A stretch of 64,000 bases of DNA, taken from NCBI GenBank assembly GCA_020524525.2, contig CP129018.1:1988115-2052114 (forward strand). Reading direction: 5' to 3'. The DNA is from Bacillus tianshenii. GTDB lineage: Bacteria > Bacillota > Bacilli > Bacillales > Bacillaceae_N. Each line of letters begins with the position of its first letter. The stretch's first letter is position 1. The position numbers and the translations under genes were made by a program. The notes beneath the pieces are model-generated. The model did not search any database, had not been told where the DNA came from, and worked only from the letters and a program-made list of their open reading frames with translations. This document shows positions 43,636 to 53,610 of this stretch, piece by piece.

Positions 43636-43787
43636 CGTATGTGATAGAAATTCGAGCACTGCTCTGTCAGTTCATGCTTTTTCTGTTCAAGCTTTCGAAA
43701 ACGTTTGAAGGTAAAGAAAGACAGGAGAACAACGAACCCTAACGAAAAGAGTCCATCAAACTCTTTTGCATCATAGAAGAACTTCAT
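43632..43787 (-). CDS. Possible 51-residue small membrane protein
   Basis: ATG at 43787 lies 5 bp after the rnz stop; GGAGTTGA of the rnz end can act as ribosome site. One hydrophobic segment (LFSLGFVVLLSFFTF) is followed by a basic, then polar tail (KRFRKLEQKKHELTEQ), typical of single-pass small proteins. I do not recognise a family. The tight coupling to rnz supports a real gene. Confidence 0.55.
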   Translation of the reverse strand: MKFFYDAKEFDGLFSLGFVVLLSFFTFKRFRKLEQKKHELTEQCSNFYHIR

Positions 43788-43792
43788 CAGCT

Positions 43793-44719
43793 TCAACTCC
43801 ATTCGACTTGAAATTGTGCAAAGTCATACGCCACTTCTGTATTTGAAAATACATTTCGTGCCTCTTGCAGTAATTGTACTGAACCTTCCTCTTGATAGCG
43901 TGAACTAATATGAGTCAAGATAAGCTTCTTAGCTCCTGCTTCTTTTGCTATTTGGGCGGCTTGAACAGTTGTTGAATGATAATATTCATGCGCAATATCC
44001 GCCTCATCCTCTGCAAATGTCGCTTCATGGATAAGGACATCTACATTTCGAGCAAGCTCTACTGCTGCTTCACATGGTCGTGTATCACCGAGTACAGCCA
44101 GCTTGCGGCCTTTCTTCTTCGGGCCAATATAATCGTTCCCATTCAGCACTTTCCCATTGGCAAGCTCTACCGTCTCTCCTTCTTTTAAACGCTGGTATAG
44201 CGGCCCAGGAGGAACTTGCTGCTCCTTTAACTTATCAACAAGCAATTCACCAGGCTTGTCGTGTTCGGTAACACGATAACCAAAGCTTGGAATGCCATGC
44301 TCTAGCTTTCTCATTTCGACTGTAAATTGCTTATCTTCGAACACTACACCTTCCTCTCCTTCTACAACACGGATTGGATAACGCAAGCGTGTCTGACTGA
44401 GAGAAAGTGTTGTTTCCACAAATTGCTGAAGTCCTGGCGGGCCGAAAAGTGTAAGTGGCGTTGTACCGTCCTGAAAGGAACGACTCCCAAGCAAGCCAGG
44501 AAGCCCAAAAATATGGTCACCATGCATATGAGTGATAAAAATATGTTCAATCCGACGCGGCCGAATAGCTGTATGCAGAATTTGATGTTGAGTCGCCTCC
44601 CCGCAATCAAACAGCCAGACTGCTCGACGCTCTTGGTTTAAATTAAGCGCAATCGATGAGACATTACGCTTCTTTGCCGGCATACCTGCTCCAGTTCCTA
44701 AAAATAAAAAATCCACCAT
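43793..44719 (-). CDS. rnz: Ribonuclease Z
   Basis: 308 residues, typical of bacterial RNase Z. The zinc motif HMHGDH is at 64-69 (preceded by T63), with [14 protein letters not shown] at the N-terminus and THISSRY near the C-terminus. It matures the 3' ends of CCA-less tRNA precursors. TGGAGG precedes the ATG. It follows dinB by 17 bp, as in Bacillus. Confidence 0.95.
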   Translation of the reverse strand: MVDFLFLGTGAGMPAKKRNVSSIALNLNQERRAVWLFDCGEATQHQILHTAIRPRRIEHIFITHMHGDHIFGLPGLLGSRSFQDGTTPLTLFGPPGLQQFVETTLSLSQTRLRYPIRVVEGEEGVVFEDKQFTVEMRKLEHGIPSFGYRVTEHDKPGELLVDKLKEQQVPPGPLYQRLKEGETVELANGKVLNGNDYIGPKKKGRKLAVLGDTRPCEAAVELARNVDVLIHEATFAEDEADIAHEYYHSTTVQAAQIAKEAGAKKLILTHISSRYQEEGSVQLLQEARNVFSNTEVAYDFAQFQVEWS

Positions 44720-44736
44720 TCATTCCTCCAAATATG

Positions 44737-46020
44737 TCATTCATCCTTTTTGCCAAATCGAAAATGACGTAAGAAATCCTTTTGAAAGCTTGTTCCCTTA
44801 TGGCGCTCTCCCCCATCAATATGAGGCTTCTTCTTGAATAATTTCCCATTTGAAATAACATCTTTTCCGTACTTTTCCCTTAAGCTTTCAACAGTGTTAT
44901 AGAGCGGCTCTTTAATTGCTTCCTGTTCATATGAAAAGAGGTCGAGCTGTCTATAAGCATCTGATTTTTCTTCAAGCTGTTGAGCTGTCACCCCGAGCAA
45001 GCGAATTGGCTCGCCGTTCCAATGCTCGTCAAATAAATGCCGTGCAGCTTGAAAGATTTCTGTGTCTTTATCAACAGCCTGCGGAAGCTTTCGGCTGCGC
45101 GTAATTGTTTTTCGGTCATAGTAGCGAATCATTAATTGAACGTTCCAGCTAATCACATCTTGTCGGCTCATTCGTTTCGCAACAGATTGTGCAAGGCTTT
45201 GAAGAATGCTGCGGATTTCTGCTTCATCTGTTGTATCATGCGGCAATGTCTTAGAATTTCCAATACTTTTGAATTCTGATAACGCATCTGGGTCAACCTT
45301 TCGATTATCGATCCCATTTGCCCGCTCCTTCAAGCGAAGACCGTTGATGCCAAGCAACTCCTTCAGTGCATAGTCATCGCCATTTGCTAAGTCTCCGATT
45401 GTATGGACTTTAATCTGTGCCAACTTTTCCGCCGTTCGCTCACCGATACCGTGCATCTCAATGACAGGGAGCGGCCAAAGCTTTTTGGGAACTTCTCGTT
45501 TACGCAGCACGGTAATCCCCATAGGCTTTTTCATATCAGAGGCCGTCTTAGCCAAAAATTTATTCGGCGCTATGCCAATGCTACAAGGCAGATCGAGCTC
45601 ATTTTTAATGTCCGCTTGGATTTGATGGGCAATCTCAAGCGGAGAACCAAACACACTGCTGTCTGTTAAATCAACATACCCTTCATCAATTGACACAGGC
45701 TGAACGAGAGCAGAATAACGAGAAAGGATTTGAAACATTGCAAGCGATGTCTGACGGTAGAGCGGAAAGTTCGGTCGCATGACAAGCAGTTCAGGACAAA
45801 GCCGCTTTGCCTGCCACAATGGCATCGTCGTTTTCACGCCTTTTGCACGTGCTTCATAGCTGCTTGTTACGACAATCCCTTTCCGTTCTTTCGGATTCCC
45901 TGCAATCGCAAGTGCCTTTCCTTTTAACGACGGATCATTTGCCATCTCCACTGAGGCGTAGAAGCTGTTCATATCCACATGCAAAATGACTCTTCCGTTT
46001 TTCGGATACATTGATTTCAT
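44737..46020 (-). CDS. dinB: DNA polymerase IV
   Basis: 427 residues. Y-family motifs are ILHVDMNSFYASVE near 12-25 and SIDEGYVDLT near 113-122, with the helix-hairpin-helix region GIGERTAEKLAQI near 190. The C-terminus includes QLDLFSYE, a sliding-clamp binding motif. It does translesion DNA synthesis. No LexA box was found upstream, unlike the other Y-family gene at 32.7 kb. Confidence 0.94.
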   Translation of the reverse strand: MKSMYPKNGRVILHVDMNSFYASVEMANDPSLKGKALAIAGNPKERKGIVVTSSYEARAKGVKTTMPLWQAKRLCPELLVMRPNFPLYRQTSLAMFQILSRYSALVQPVSIDEGYVDLTDSSVFGSPLEIAHQIQADIKNELDLPCSIGIAPNKFLAKTASDMKKPMGITVLRKREVPKKLWPLPVIEMHGIGERTAEKLAQIKVHTIGDLANGDDYALKELLGINGLRLKERANGIDNRKVDPDALSEFKSIGNSKTLPHDTTDEAEIRSILQSLAQSVAKRMSRQDVISWNVQLMIRYYDRKTITRSRKLPQAVDKDTEIFQAARHLFDEHWNGEPIRLLGVTAQQLEEKSDAYRQLDLFSYEQEAIKEPLYNTVESLREKYGKDVISNGKLFKKKPHIDGGERHKGTSFQKDFLRHFRFGKKDE

Positions 46021-46144
46021 CGATTATCACCACGTTCACCGCTCAATATTCTCCTTTCTATGATACAGCAGGATGAATGGATTTTCCATTGCGCCTGCTT
46101 ATAAACAAAACGGAAGCCTCATCATGAGACTTCCGTTTTCCTGC

Positions 46145-47263
46145 TTATTCAGCAGCCTTTTCAATAACAGCCAGTACAAGTTCAGCTGTTTTGACAAGCT
46201 CTGCAATTGGCATTTTTTCATTTGTTGTATGAATTTCTTCATAACCAACAGCAAGGTTAATCGTTGGGATACCGTGTCCGTTAAAGATATTGGCATCACT
46301 TCCACCACCGCTTGTAAGCAGTTCAGGCTTGCGGCCAATCTTTTCAACAGCGCTTTTCGCGATTTCAACGACTGCATCACCGTCATTGAATTTAAAGCCT
46401 GGGTACATTACTTCTACTTCAATGTCAGCACTTCCACCCATCTCTTCTGCTGTCTTTTCAAATGCTTCTTTCATCTTTGCAACCTGTTTTTCCATCTTTT
46501 CAGGTACTAAAGAACGTGCTTCAGCGAGAATATCAACACGGTCACAGACGATATTTGTTTGCTTTCCGCCTTCAAATCGACCGATATTGGCTGTTGTTTC
46601 AGCATCAATACGGCCAAGCGGCATTTTTGCAATTGCTTTTGCTGCAATCGTAATGGCTGAAACACCTTTTTCAGGAGCTACACCAGCGTGAGCTGTTTTT
46701 CCATTGATAACAGCTCGAACCTTTGCTTGTGTTGGAGCTGCAACGATGATGTTTCCAACTTGTCCGTCAGAATCAAGCGCATAGCCGTATTTCGCTTTCA
46801 TATATGAAGCATCTAATGCTTTTGCACCGACAAGACCTGATTCTTCACCGACTGTAATCACAAATTGAATATCACCATGTTCGATTTCTTGCTCTTTCAA
46901 TACTTTGATTGCTTCAAGCATTGCTGCAAGACCTGCTTTATCATCTGCGCCAAGAATTGTCGTTCCGTCTGTTACAATTTTGTCGCCTTTGATCGAAGGC
47001 TTCACACCATTCCCTGGTACAACCGTGTCCATATGGGATGTGAAATAAATTGTATCAACGCCATCTTTCGTACCTTTTAACGTGCAAATTAAATTGTTTG
47101 CATCGTGTTCTGTTTCATTGCGTGCATTGTCTTCTTCAATTTCCACACCAAGCGCTGAAAATTTTTCTTTTAACACTTCAGCAATCTTTGCTTCGTGCTT
47201 TGTTTCTGAGTCAACTTGCACCAATTCCATAAACTCGTCAATAAGACGCTCTTGATTAACCAT
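46145..47263 (-). CDS. yqjE: M20-family tripeptidase T-like peptidase, YqjE
   Basis: 372 residues. Metal-site motifs are TSHMDTVVPGNGVKP near 77-91, LGADDKAGLAAML near 105-117 and VGEESGLVGAKAL near 140-152. PepT-like aminopeptidase. AGGAGGA precedes the ATG. It is the third gene of the epimerase-carboxyltransferase-peptidase group, an arrangement kept in Bacillus with no obvious metabolic link. Confidence 0.9.
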   Translation of the reverse strand: MVNQERLIDEFMELVQVDSETKHEAKIAEVLKEKFSALGVEIEEDNARNETEHDANNLICTLKGTKDGVDTIYFTSHMDTVVPGNGVKPSIKGDKIVTDGTTILGADDKAGLAAMLEAIKVLKEQEIEHGDIQFVITVGEESGLVGAKALDASYMKAKYGYALDSDGQVGNIIVAAPTQAKVRAVINGKTAHAGVAPEKGVSAITIAAKAIAKMPLGRIDAETTANIGRFEGGKQTNIVCDRVDILAEARSLVPEKMEKQVAKMKEAFEKTAEEMGGSADIEVEVMYPGFKFNDGDAVVEIAKSAVEKIGRKPELLTSGGGSDANIFNGHGIPTINLAVGYEEIHTTNEKMPIAELVKTAELVLAVIEKAAE

Positions 47264-47311
47264 TTGGGTTCCTCCTAGTGATACGTAGTCTCGTACACGG
47301 AGCGAAATGGT

Positions 47312-48859
47312 TTATAGCGGGATATTGCCGTGCTTCTTCTTCGGACGTTCCTCTTTCTTGTTACGAAGCATATCAAGCGCTTGAATGATTTTGATACGTG
47401 TTTCACGCGGATCAATGACATCATCGACCATCCCCATAGAAGCCGCAACATACGGATTCGCAAACTTTTCACGATATTCTTCAATCTTCTCCGCACGTTT
47501 TGCTTCTGGATCTTCACTTTCGTTAATTTCACGAGCAAAGATAATGTTAGCTGCCCCTTGAGGTCCCATTACCGCAATTTCAGCATTTGGCCATGAGTAT
47601 ACAACATCTGCGCCGATCGCCTTACTGTTCAACGCCACATACGCACCGCCATATGCTTTACGAAGGATAATCGTCAGCTTCGGTACAGTCGCTTCAGAAT
47701 AAGCATACAAAATCTTCGCACCGTGTCGGATAATACCGCCGTGTTCCTGCTTAATCCCTGGGAAGAAGCCTGTTACGTCTTCAAACGTAATAATCGGGAT
47801 ATTAAACGAGTCACAGAAACGAATAAAGCGTGATGCTTTGTCTGAGGAATCAATGTCTAAGCCGCCTGCCATTACTTTCGGCTGGTTACATACTAGACCA
47901 ATTACTTCACCACGAACACGAGCTAAACCGATTACAACGTTTTTCGCAAAGTCTTTTTGCACTTCCATAAAGGAATCGTTGTCAACAACTTGGTTGATTA
48001 CTTTACGCACGTCATAAGGACGAATAGCATCAAAAGGGATTGCGTCCGTTAAATCTGGACGGTAATCATCCTCTTCGTTATATTCCATTCTCGGTGGCTG
48101 TTCTTCATTACTTTGTGGTAAATAACCTAACAGTCGACGAACATCCTCAAGCACTTCTTGCTCAGACTTACCAGAGAAATGCGCATTCCCGCTTATAGAG
48201 TTATGTACTTTCGCTCCGCCTAGATTTTCAGACGATATCTTTTCACCTGTAACCGTTTCAATTACTTTCGGTCCTGTGATAAACATTTGACTTGTTTTTT
48301 CAACCATGAATACAAAATCTGTAATAGCTGGTGAGTAAACTGCCCCACCTGCACACGGTCCCATAATAACCGAAATTTGTGGAACTACGCCTGAATAGAT
48401 TGAGTTACGGTAGAAAATATGACCGTACCCATCTAATGATACCACACCTTCTTGAATACGCGCGCCCCCTGAGTCATTCAAGCCGATCATTGGTGCGCCA
48501 TTTTTCGCTGCAAGGTCCATTACCTTAGCAATTTTTTGCGCGTGCATTTCTCCAAGCGCCCCACCGAATACTGTAAAGTCTTGCGAGAATACAAAAATTA
48601 AACGACCATGCACCTTTCCATATCCTGTGACAACCCCTTCACCAGGACCACTCTTGCCTGCAAGACCAAAGTCTTGGCAACGGTGCTCAATAAATGGGTT
48701 TAATTCTACAAATGTACCTTCATCAAGAAGAAGATCGATCCGCTCACGTGCAGTCAATTTTCCTTTTTCATGCTGCTTATCAATACGGTCATCGCCACCG
48801 CCAAGCTCAACTTCTCTTCTCTTATCATATAATTCATTAATTTTTTCATAAATATCCAT
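47312..48859 (-). CDS. yqjD: Acyl-CoA carboxylase carboxyltransferase subunit, YqjD (propionyl-CoA type)
   Basis: About 515 residues from ATG 48859 with GGGGG upstream; the longer frame reads back through the epimerase gene. The carboxyltransferase domains have GGARIQEGV and GPCAGGAVYSPAI in the N-half and FEDVTGFFPG and RKAYGGAYVALNSK in the C-half. Family members carboxylate propionyl-CoA or decarboxylate methylmalonyl-CoA. The following methylmalonyl-CoA epimerase association and the mutase genes at 55-59 kb support propionyl-CoA. No biotin carboxylase or carrier gene is in the window. Confidence 0.9.
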   Translation of the reverse strand: MDIYEKINELYDKRREVELGGGDDRIDKQHEKGKLTARERIDLLLDEGTFVELNPFIEHRCQDFGLAGKSGPGEGVVTGYGKVHGRLIFVFSQDFTVFGGALGEMHAQKIAKVMDLAAKNGAPMIGLNDSGGARIQEGVVSLDGYGHIFYRNSIYSGVVPQISVIMGPCAGGAVYSPAITDFVFMVEKTSQMFITGPKVIETVTGEKISSENLGGAKVHNSISGNAHFSGKSEQEVLEDVRRLLGYLPQSNEEQPPRMEYNEEDDYRPDLTDAIPFDAIRPYDVRKVINQVVDNDSFMEVQKDFAKNVVIGLARVRGEVIGLVCNQPKVMAGGLDIDSSDKASRFIRFCDSFNIPIITFEDVTGFFPGIKQEHGGIIRHGAKILYAYSEATVPKLTIILRKAYGGAYVALNSKAIGADVVYSWPNAEIAVMGPQGAANIIFAREINESEDPEAKRAEKIEEYREKFANPYVAASMGMVDDVIDPRETRIKIIQALDMLRNKKEERPKKKHGNIPL

Positions 48860-48860
48860 C

Positions 48861-49277
48861 TTAGTTGTCCCCCTTCGCTGGTTTTTCACACAATTCATAA
48901 AGTACACTTCCTGTTGATTTCGGATGCATAAAGGCAATTTTCGCCCCACCTGCACCTGTCTTTGCTTCATCATGAATCATGCGAATACCGTTTTCTTTCA
49001 TATCTTTGATGCGCTCTTCAATTGAATCAACGCCAAGTGCGATATGATGAATACCTTCTCCCTTTTTCGCTAAAAACTTGGCAATTGGGCTCTCCTCAGA
49101 AAGTGGTTCAAGCAATTCAATTTTAGATTCCCCAATTTTTAAGAAAGCTACTTTCACACCTTCTGATTGAACTTCTTCAACACCAAGTAATTCTAATCCA
49201 AGGTGCTCGGTATAAAGCGGCAGTGAACGGTCAATCGATTCTACCGCTACGCCGATATGGTCAATTTTCTTCGCCAT
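48861..49277 (-). CDS. mce: Methylmalonyl-CoA epimerase
   Basis: 138 residues from ATG 49277 behind GGGGGAAG; upstream extension to 49436 is not family-like. Vicinal oxygen chelate fold with KKIDHIGVAVESID at the start, the GEGIHHIALGVDSI metal region mid-protein and IAFMHPKSTGSVLYELCE at the end. It interconverts (2S)- and (2R)-methylmalonyl-CoA, linking the carboxylase to the B12 mutase. It starts the operon and abuts the yqjD start. Confidence 0.92.
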   Translation of the reverse strand: MAKKIDHIGVAVESIDRSLPLYTEHLGLELLGVEEVQSEGVKVAFLKIGESKIELLEPLSEESPIAKFLAKKGEGIHHIALGVDSIEERIKDMKENGIRMIHDEAKTGAGGAKIAFMHPKSTGSVLYELCEKPAKGDN

Positions 49278-49504
49278 GTCTATCTTCCCCCCGTGATTGT
49301 ACAAATTGAACGAGCGTTTGCTCACCACAACTATTAACACATTCGTTATTCTATCGAAAATTCCTGCTATTATCGAAAAATTCCGCACATTTTTTCGATT
49401 TATGTCAAATATATGCGAAAAGGCTTTCAAATGCAAATCTTGTTTTCTAGCTTGATGGCGGTTAAAATAGAAAGAGCTATTTTTCGTAAGGAGGAATCTT
49501 TCCT

Positions 49505-49600
49505 ATGCGCCGTAAACGAACAATGAGAGTGATGATTTACGTTATGATTGCTTCCATGCTCCTCTCTTCGCTCCTAGCAGGAGTTAGTTTCTTGTTTTAG
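49505..49600 (+). CDS. prli42: Stressosome-associated protein Prli42
   Basis: 31 residues: basic start (MRRKRTMRV), one membrane helix (MIYVMIASMLLSSLLAG) and VSFLF at the end. Size and pattern match Prli42, which anchors the stressosome to the membrane in Listeria and is conserved in Bacillales. AAGGAGGA precedes the ATG. Monocistronic, divergent from the epimerase gene and followed by a terminator. Confidence 0.85.
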   Translation: MRRKRTMRVMIYVMIASMLLSSLLAGVSFLF

Positions 49601-49606
49601 AAGTCA

Positions 49607-49641
49607 AAAAAACGGATGCACCGTCTGCATCCGTTTTTTCT
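49607..49641. terminator. Bidirectional terminator after prli42
   Basis: AAAAAACGGATGCA and TGCATCCGTTTTTT form a long stem with T-runs on both strands. It serves prli42 and the convergent exporter gene. Confidence 0.88.
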
Positions 49642-50593
49642 ATAGATCACTCTTCTTAAAATATCGCTTTAGAATTAAGTATTTCTCCAACTCATTTAAA
49701 AAATGAAACAATGAAGCACGAACCTCAAATTCTTGACGAGTAGCCGGCAGCTCCATTTCCCTGAAATCTCCTCTTAGACTCTCAAGCTTATCTAGAAAGT
49801 ATTGCGCAGTGTTTCCTGGGTGAACGGAATCACTAATTTCTTCAATTAATTCTGCAATTCTTTCAGCATGATCATGCGGGATAGAAAGAGATGAAACAAT
49901 CCACAGCATCTGCTCAACAACATCCATTTGCTTTTCACGCATTTTAAAATAATGATAATACGTGTCTTCGTTTCGTGTAAAATGATTTTCAACATCTCGG
50001 AAAGCAAGGGTTTTAGCCGATTGAATCATTTCGTTTGTTTCCATAATTTCTCGTCCATCCCATAAGTGATCACCATCCCGAAGGTAGAGGGCAATTTCAT
50101 CAAAGATTCGCTTAAAGTTCTGCTCAACCTTTGTTTGTCTTCGCTGTAGCTCCATTTCCATACTCGGCATATAAAGGTTCATAATGAGTGCAACTCCGAT
50201 TCCAATCCCAATAATACCAAGTTCATTTAAAATAAAAGCAGTTGTCATCTTTTCTTGAATATAAAAATGTAAAATAATGACGGAGCTTGTCACAACCCCC
50301 TTCTTCGCCTTTATGAAAACGAGAGTGGGGATAAATAAGATCAATAACAAACCAATCACAAGCGGATGATAGGCAATCCCTTCAAAGAAGGCAAACGCAA
50401 AGGCCATTCCAATAATACAAGCGAGGAATCTTTCCCACGCACTAATTAATGAACGCTTTTGAGTAACTTGAATACACAAAATTGTTAAGATACCTGCCGA
50501 AACAAAATTATCAAATCCGAGTATTTGGGCAAGCCAAATGGAAAGAGCTGTTCCGACAGCTGTTTTGACGGTTCGATAACCGATTTTAAACAT
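49640..50593 (-). CDS. yqjA: Aromatic acid exporter family protein, YqjA-like
   Basis: 317 residues. Four to six hydrophobic segments occupy the first 150 residues (for example LLLILFIPTLVF), followed by a soluble alpha-helical domain (about 160-317). This layout matches the YqjA/aromatic acid exporter family of Bacillus. The transported compound is unproven. AAAAGGAG precedes the ATG. Confidence 0.85.
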   Translation of the reverse strand: MFKIGYRTVKTAVGTALSIWLAQILGFDNFVSAGILTILCIQVTQKRSLISAWERFLACIIGMAFAFAFFEGIAYHPLVIGLLLILFIPTLVFIKAKKGVVTSSVIILHFYIQEKMTTAFILNELGIIGIGIGVALIMNLYMPSMEMELQRRQTKVEQNFKRIFDEIALYLRDGDHLWDGREIMETNEMIQSAKTLAFRDVENHFTRNEDTYYHYFKMREKQMDVVEQMLWIVSSLSIPHDHAERIAELIEEISDSVHPGNTAQYFLDKLESLRGDFREMELPATRQEFEVRASLFHFLNELEKYLILKRYFKKSDL

Positions 50594-50662
50594 ATTGACT
50601 CCTTTTCATCATTAATAAAAATAGAGATGACTATATTCAGCCATCTCCATACTATAAGCAAT

Positions 50663-51385
50663 TTATAAAATCTTTTCAAGAAAGTTTTTTGCACGCTCTG
50701 ATTTTGGATTTGTGAAGAATTCTTCTGGTTCTGTTTCTTCAACTAACCTGCCATCATCTAGGAATAAAACCCGGTCAGCCACCTCACGAGCAAAGCCCAT
50801 TTCATGAGTAACAATCGCCATTGTCATCCCTGTTTGCGCTAAATTCTTCATAACATCAAGCACTTCTTTAACCATTTCTGGATCAAGTGCAGAAGTCGGC
50901 TCATCAAATAACATCGCTTCTGGAGCCATCGCTAAAGCACGAGCAATTGCCACACGTTGTTTTTGACCGCCTGACAAACGATTCGGATAGACATTCGCTT
51001 TTTCAGACAGCCCTACTTTTTCCAGTAAATCAAGAGCTGTCTTTTCTGCTTCCGACTTCGACACTTGCTTCACCTTCATCGGTGCGTACATTAAATTTTC
51101 CACGACATTCATATGCGGGAAAAGATGAAAGTGCTGAAAAACCATTCCTAGCCGTTGACGTACATCCATAATACTTGTTTTCGGATTCGTAATCTCATCA
51201 TTCCCGACCCAGATTTGTCCTTCTGTTGGTTCTTCAAGCAAGTTAATGCAACGAAGAAGTGTTGATTTACCTGAACCAGACGGCCCAATGATTGCGACGA
51301 CATCGCCGCTGTTTATTTCTGTTGAGATTCCTTTTAATACTTCTAGTTTTCCAAATTTTTTGTGTAGATTTTCTATTTTAATCAC
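50663..51385 (-). CDS. artM: Arginine-type amino acid ABC transporter ATP-binding protein
   Basis: 240 residues. Walker [10 protein letters not shown] is at 34-42, the signature LSGGQKQR near 133-140 and Walker [12 protein letters not shown] follows. The start is a GTG that overlaps the permease stop (GTGA). It corresponds to ArtM (YqiZ) of B. subtilis. Arginine or another basic amino acid is the expected substrate from synteny. Confidence 0.9.
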   Translation of the reverse strand: MIKIENLHKKFGKLEVLKGISTEINSGDVVAIIGPSGSGKSTLLRCINLLEEPTEGQIWVGNDEITNPKTSIMDVRQRLGMVFQHFHLFPHMNVVENLMYAPMKVKQVSKSEAEKTALDLLEKVGLSEKANVYPNRLSGGQKQRVAIARALAMAPEAMLFDEPTSALDPEMVKEVLDVMKNLAQTGMTMAIVTHEMGFAREVADRVLFLDDGRLVEETEPEEFFTNPKSERAKNFLEKIL

Positions 51386-52037
51386 TGCGACTCATCCTCC
51401 TCTCAAGCGCTTTTCCAAGGAGAGTCAACCCCATGACCATAATCCAGTATATTAACCCTACAAATAACATCGGTTCAAAAAAGGCATATAATTCGCCGCC
51501 GACGATGTAAGAACGACGCATAATATCAGCAACACCAATGACCATCACAACCGCTGACTCTTTCGTTAATGTAATAAATTCGTTCATTAATGCAGGCAGA
51601 ATGTTTTTCAACGCCTGTGGTAAAATAATATCTTTCATCATTGGACTATATGGTACACCTAAAGCCATTGCGGCTTCACGCTGACCACGGTCAATTGCCC
51701 CAATACCTGCGCGGATAATCTCTGATACATATGCAGCTGAATTTAAGCCAAAAGCACTAACAGCTGCTATGAAAGCCGGCACTTCAATTCCGATTAACTG
51801 TGGCAGCCCATAATAAATGATCATCAACTGCAGGATAAGTGGTGTCCCACGGAAAATGGATGTATAAGCATCTGCTATCCATATAAGTGCCTTAACACGT
51901 CCTATTTTAAATAGGGATAGAATCGTTCCGAGAATAAAACCGATCAGTGCACTAACTAAAACAATCTTAACCGTAACCCATATCCCCTCAAGAATGTAGG
52001 GGATGGAGGGCACGATTTGTGTGAAATTCAAACCCAT
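51378..52037 (-). CDS. artQ: Arginine-type amino acid ABC transporter permease
   Basis: 219 residues of HisM type with about five membrane segments and the EAA loop [25 protein letters not shown]. It corresponds to ArtQ (YqiY). The ribosome site is weak (GAGGAATG at a long distance). A 10-bp stem-loop lies between it and the binding-protein gene, which may lower its expression. Confidence 0.9.
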   Translation of the reverse strand: MGLNFTQIVPSIPYILEGIWVTVKIVLVSALIGFILGTILSLFKIGRVKALIWIADAYTSIFRGTPLILQLMIIYYGLPQLIGIEVPAFIAAVSAFGLNSAAYVSEIIRAGIGAIDRGQREAAMALGVPYSPMMKDIILPQALKNILPALMNEFITLTKESAVVMVIGVADIMRRSYIVGGELYAFFEPMLFVGLIYWIMVMGLTLLGKALERRMSRSD

Positions 52038-52093
52038 GCCCGAACTTCATTCCTCTCTATTATCCAGTGTTGTAATTGTGTTTAAAGTGTAAG

Positions 52094-52120
52094 AAAGGAG
52101 AGCGATGGATGCTCCCCTTT
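52094..52120 (-). terminator. Intercistronic attenuator between artP and artQ
   Basis: On the minus strand AAAGGGGAGC pairs with GCTCTCCTTT (one G-U in RNA) around a 7-nt loop and is followed by CTTACACTTT. The weak T-run suggests partial termination after the binding-protein gene. Confidence 0.55.
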
Positions 52121-52149
52121 CCGAATGTCATGAATGGATATGCAATCAA

Positions 52150-52962
52150 TTACTGCTTTGGCTGTTCGCCACCGAACCATTTCTTAATCATTTCATCAAG
52201 TTCGCCGCTTTCTTTCAGCTCTGTAATTGCTTTGTCGAACTCTTCAACATGCTCGCTTCCTTTCGGGAAAGCAACTGCGCTTCCTGCTTCTTCTGTGTTC
52301 GGAAGTACGAATGCTTGAAGGTCTTCATTTTTCTCTAGATATCCTTTTGCCACTGTATCTTCAATAATTGCCGCATCAAAACGACCTGCTTTAATTTCTT
52401 GAACAAGCTCTGGGATACGGTTGCGGCTATCGATTGTAATATCAATCGTTTCTTTGATTTCTTCAGCTTTTCCTTCTTGGATTGAACCAAGCTGTACGCC
52501 TACTTTTTTGCCTTCTAAATCTTCAAGTTTTTCAATTTTGCTGTCTTTTGAAGAAACAATCATATGATTTGCTTCATAATAAACTTGTGAAAAATCAACA
52601 TTTTCTTTACGTTCTTCAGTCGGTGTCATACCTGCTAAAACAAAATCAACTTTATTTGATTGCAGGGCAGGAATAAGGCCGTTAAAATCAATGTCTTTAA
52701 TTTCCATTTCATAACCTAACTTTTCAGTAATCGCTTTTGCAAGGTCAACGTCAAAACCGATAATTTCATCGCTTTTCGCTGTTTCAACATATTCGAATGG
52801 CGGATAGTCAGCAGATGTCCCCATTACCAACACTTTTTTATCTGTGTCAGCTGATTGCTCACCTGAAGTTTGTCCATCTTCACTTCCACCTGTGCCACAA
52901 GCAGCCAATACACCTGCCATTACGACAAAAGTAAAAATCATAAAAAACTTTTTCATTATCAT
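52150..52962 (-). CDS. artP: Arginine-type ABC transporter substrate-binding lipoprotein
   Basis: 270 residues (268 if the second in-frame ATG is used). Signal peptide with lipobox VLAACG, then a solute-binding family 3 domain with FEYVETAKSDEIIGFDVDLAKAI. It corresponds to ArtP (YqiX). Lipid-anchored outside the membrane. It is first in the artPQM operon, with a sigma-A promoter about 65 bp upstream. Confidence 0.9.
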   Translation of the reverse strand: MIMKKFFMIFTFVVMAGVLAACGTGGSEDGQTSGEQSADTDKKVLVMGTSADYPPFEYVETAKSDEIIGFDVDLAKAITEKLGYEMEIKDIDFNGLIPALQSNKVDFVLAGMTPTEERKENVDFSQVYYEANHMIVSSKDSKIEKLEDLEGKKVGVQLGSIQEGKAEEIKETIDITIDSRNRIPELVQEIKAGRFDAAIIEDTVAKGYLEKNEDLQAFVLPNTEEAGSAVAFPKGSEHVEEFDKAITELKESGELDEMIKKWFGGEQPKQ

Positions 52963-53028
52963 TTTTCCCCCTTAAATTCTTAAAACTAATATTTATTTGA
53001 TTAAATTAATATTTATACGATAGTTGTT

Positions 53029-53056
53029 ATTTTACCATGTTCCTAAGCGCTGACAA
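53029..53056 (-). promoter_or_regulatory. Sigma-A promoter of artPQM
   Basis: Minus-strand TTGTCA (53056-53051), a 16-bp spacer and TAAAAT (53034-53029), placed 67 bp before the artP start. Confidence 0.6.
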
Positions 53057-53135
53057 GTACTTTTTTAAAGTTGCACAATAATGATTATTCATTATTTTCA
53101 AATATTTTTCAAGGAATTTTCACATTTAAATCGAC

Positions 53136-53167
53136 AAAAAAATAAAGACCGCTGTTATGGCGGTCTT
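53136..53167 (-). terminator. Terminator of the bacilliredoxin gene
   Basis: AAGACCGC and GCGGTCTT form an 8-bp stem; the minus-strand readout continues TATTTTTTT. Confidence 0.85.
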
Positions 53168-53172
53168 CAATC

Positions 53173-53610
53173 TTATATTTCCTCACAATATTTATCAAAT
53201 GCTGCTTGAAGCTTTTGAATAACTTGCATTGGGTCAAACCCTTCAATATCATGACGTTCTATCATCGTTTGAATTTTGCCGTCTTTTAATAACGCAAAAG
53301 ATGGGGAAGATGGCGGATAGCCTTCAAAATATTCTCGTGCACGTGCAGTTGCTTCCTTATCCTGTCCAGCAAAAACCGTTACAAGCTGATCTGGACGCTT
53401 ATCATAATGGATAGCATGAGCAGCTGCCGGGCGTGCAATGCCACCTGCACAACCACATACAGAGTTAATCAATACAAGTGTTGTACCTTTTTTATTTAAT
53501 GCAGCATCGACCTCTTCAGCCGTGCGCAGTGATGTATAACCAGCATCTTCCGCCTCTAGACGTGCTTGGTCAACGATTTGATTCATATCCATAAACATAT
53601 TAAAATCCAT
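53173..53610 (-). CDS. brxB: Bacilliredoxin BrxB-type (YqiW)
   Basis: 145 residues, the usual length. The active site is CGC at C52 and C54 (SVCGCAGG). Thioredoxin-like fold of the BrxA/BrxB family, which removes bacillithiol from protein thiols after oxidative stress. AAAGGAGTGA precedes the ATG. Monocistronic. Confidence 0.93.
   Translation of the reverse strand: MDFNMFMDMNQIVDQARLEAEDAGYTSLRTAEEVDAALNKKGTTLVLINSVCGCAGGIARPAAAHAIHYDKRPDQLVTVFAGQDKEATARAREYFEGYPPSSPSFALLKDGKIQTMIERHDIEGFDPMQVIQKLQAAFDKYCEEI

Noticed and set aside
46073-46510. 145-residue plus-strand frame opposite the M20 peptidase gene
   Set aside because: Cys/Phe-rich antisense frame with no family features; it is a shadow of yqjE.
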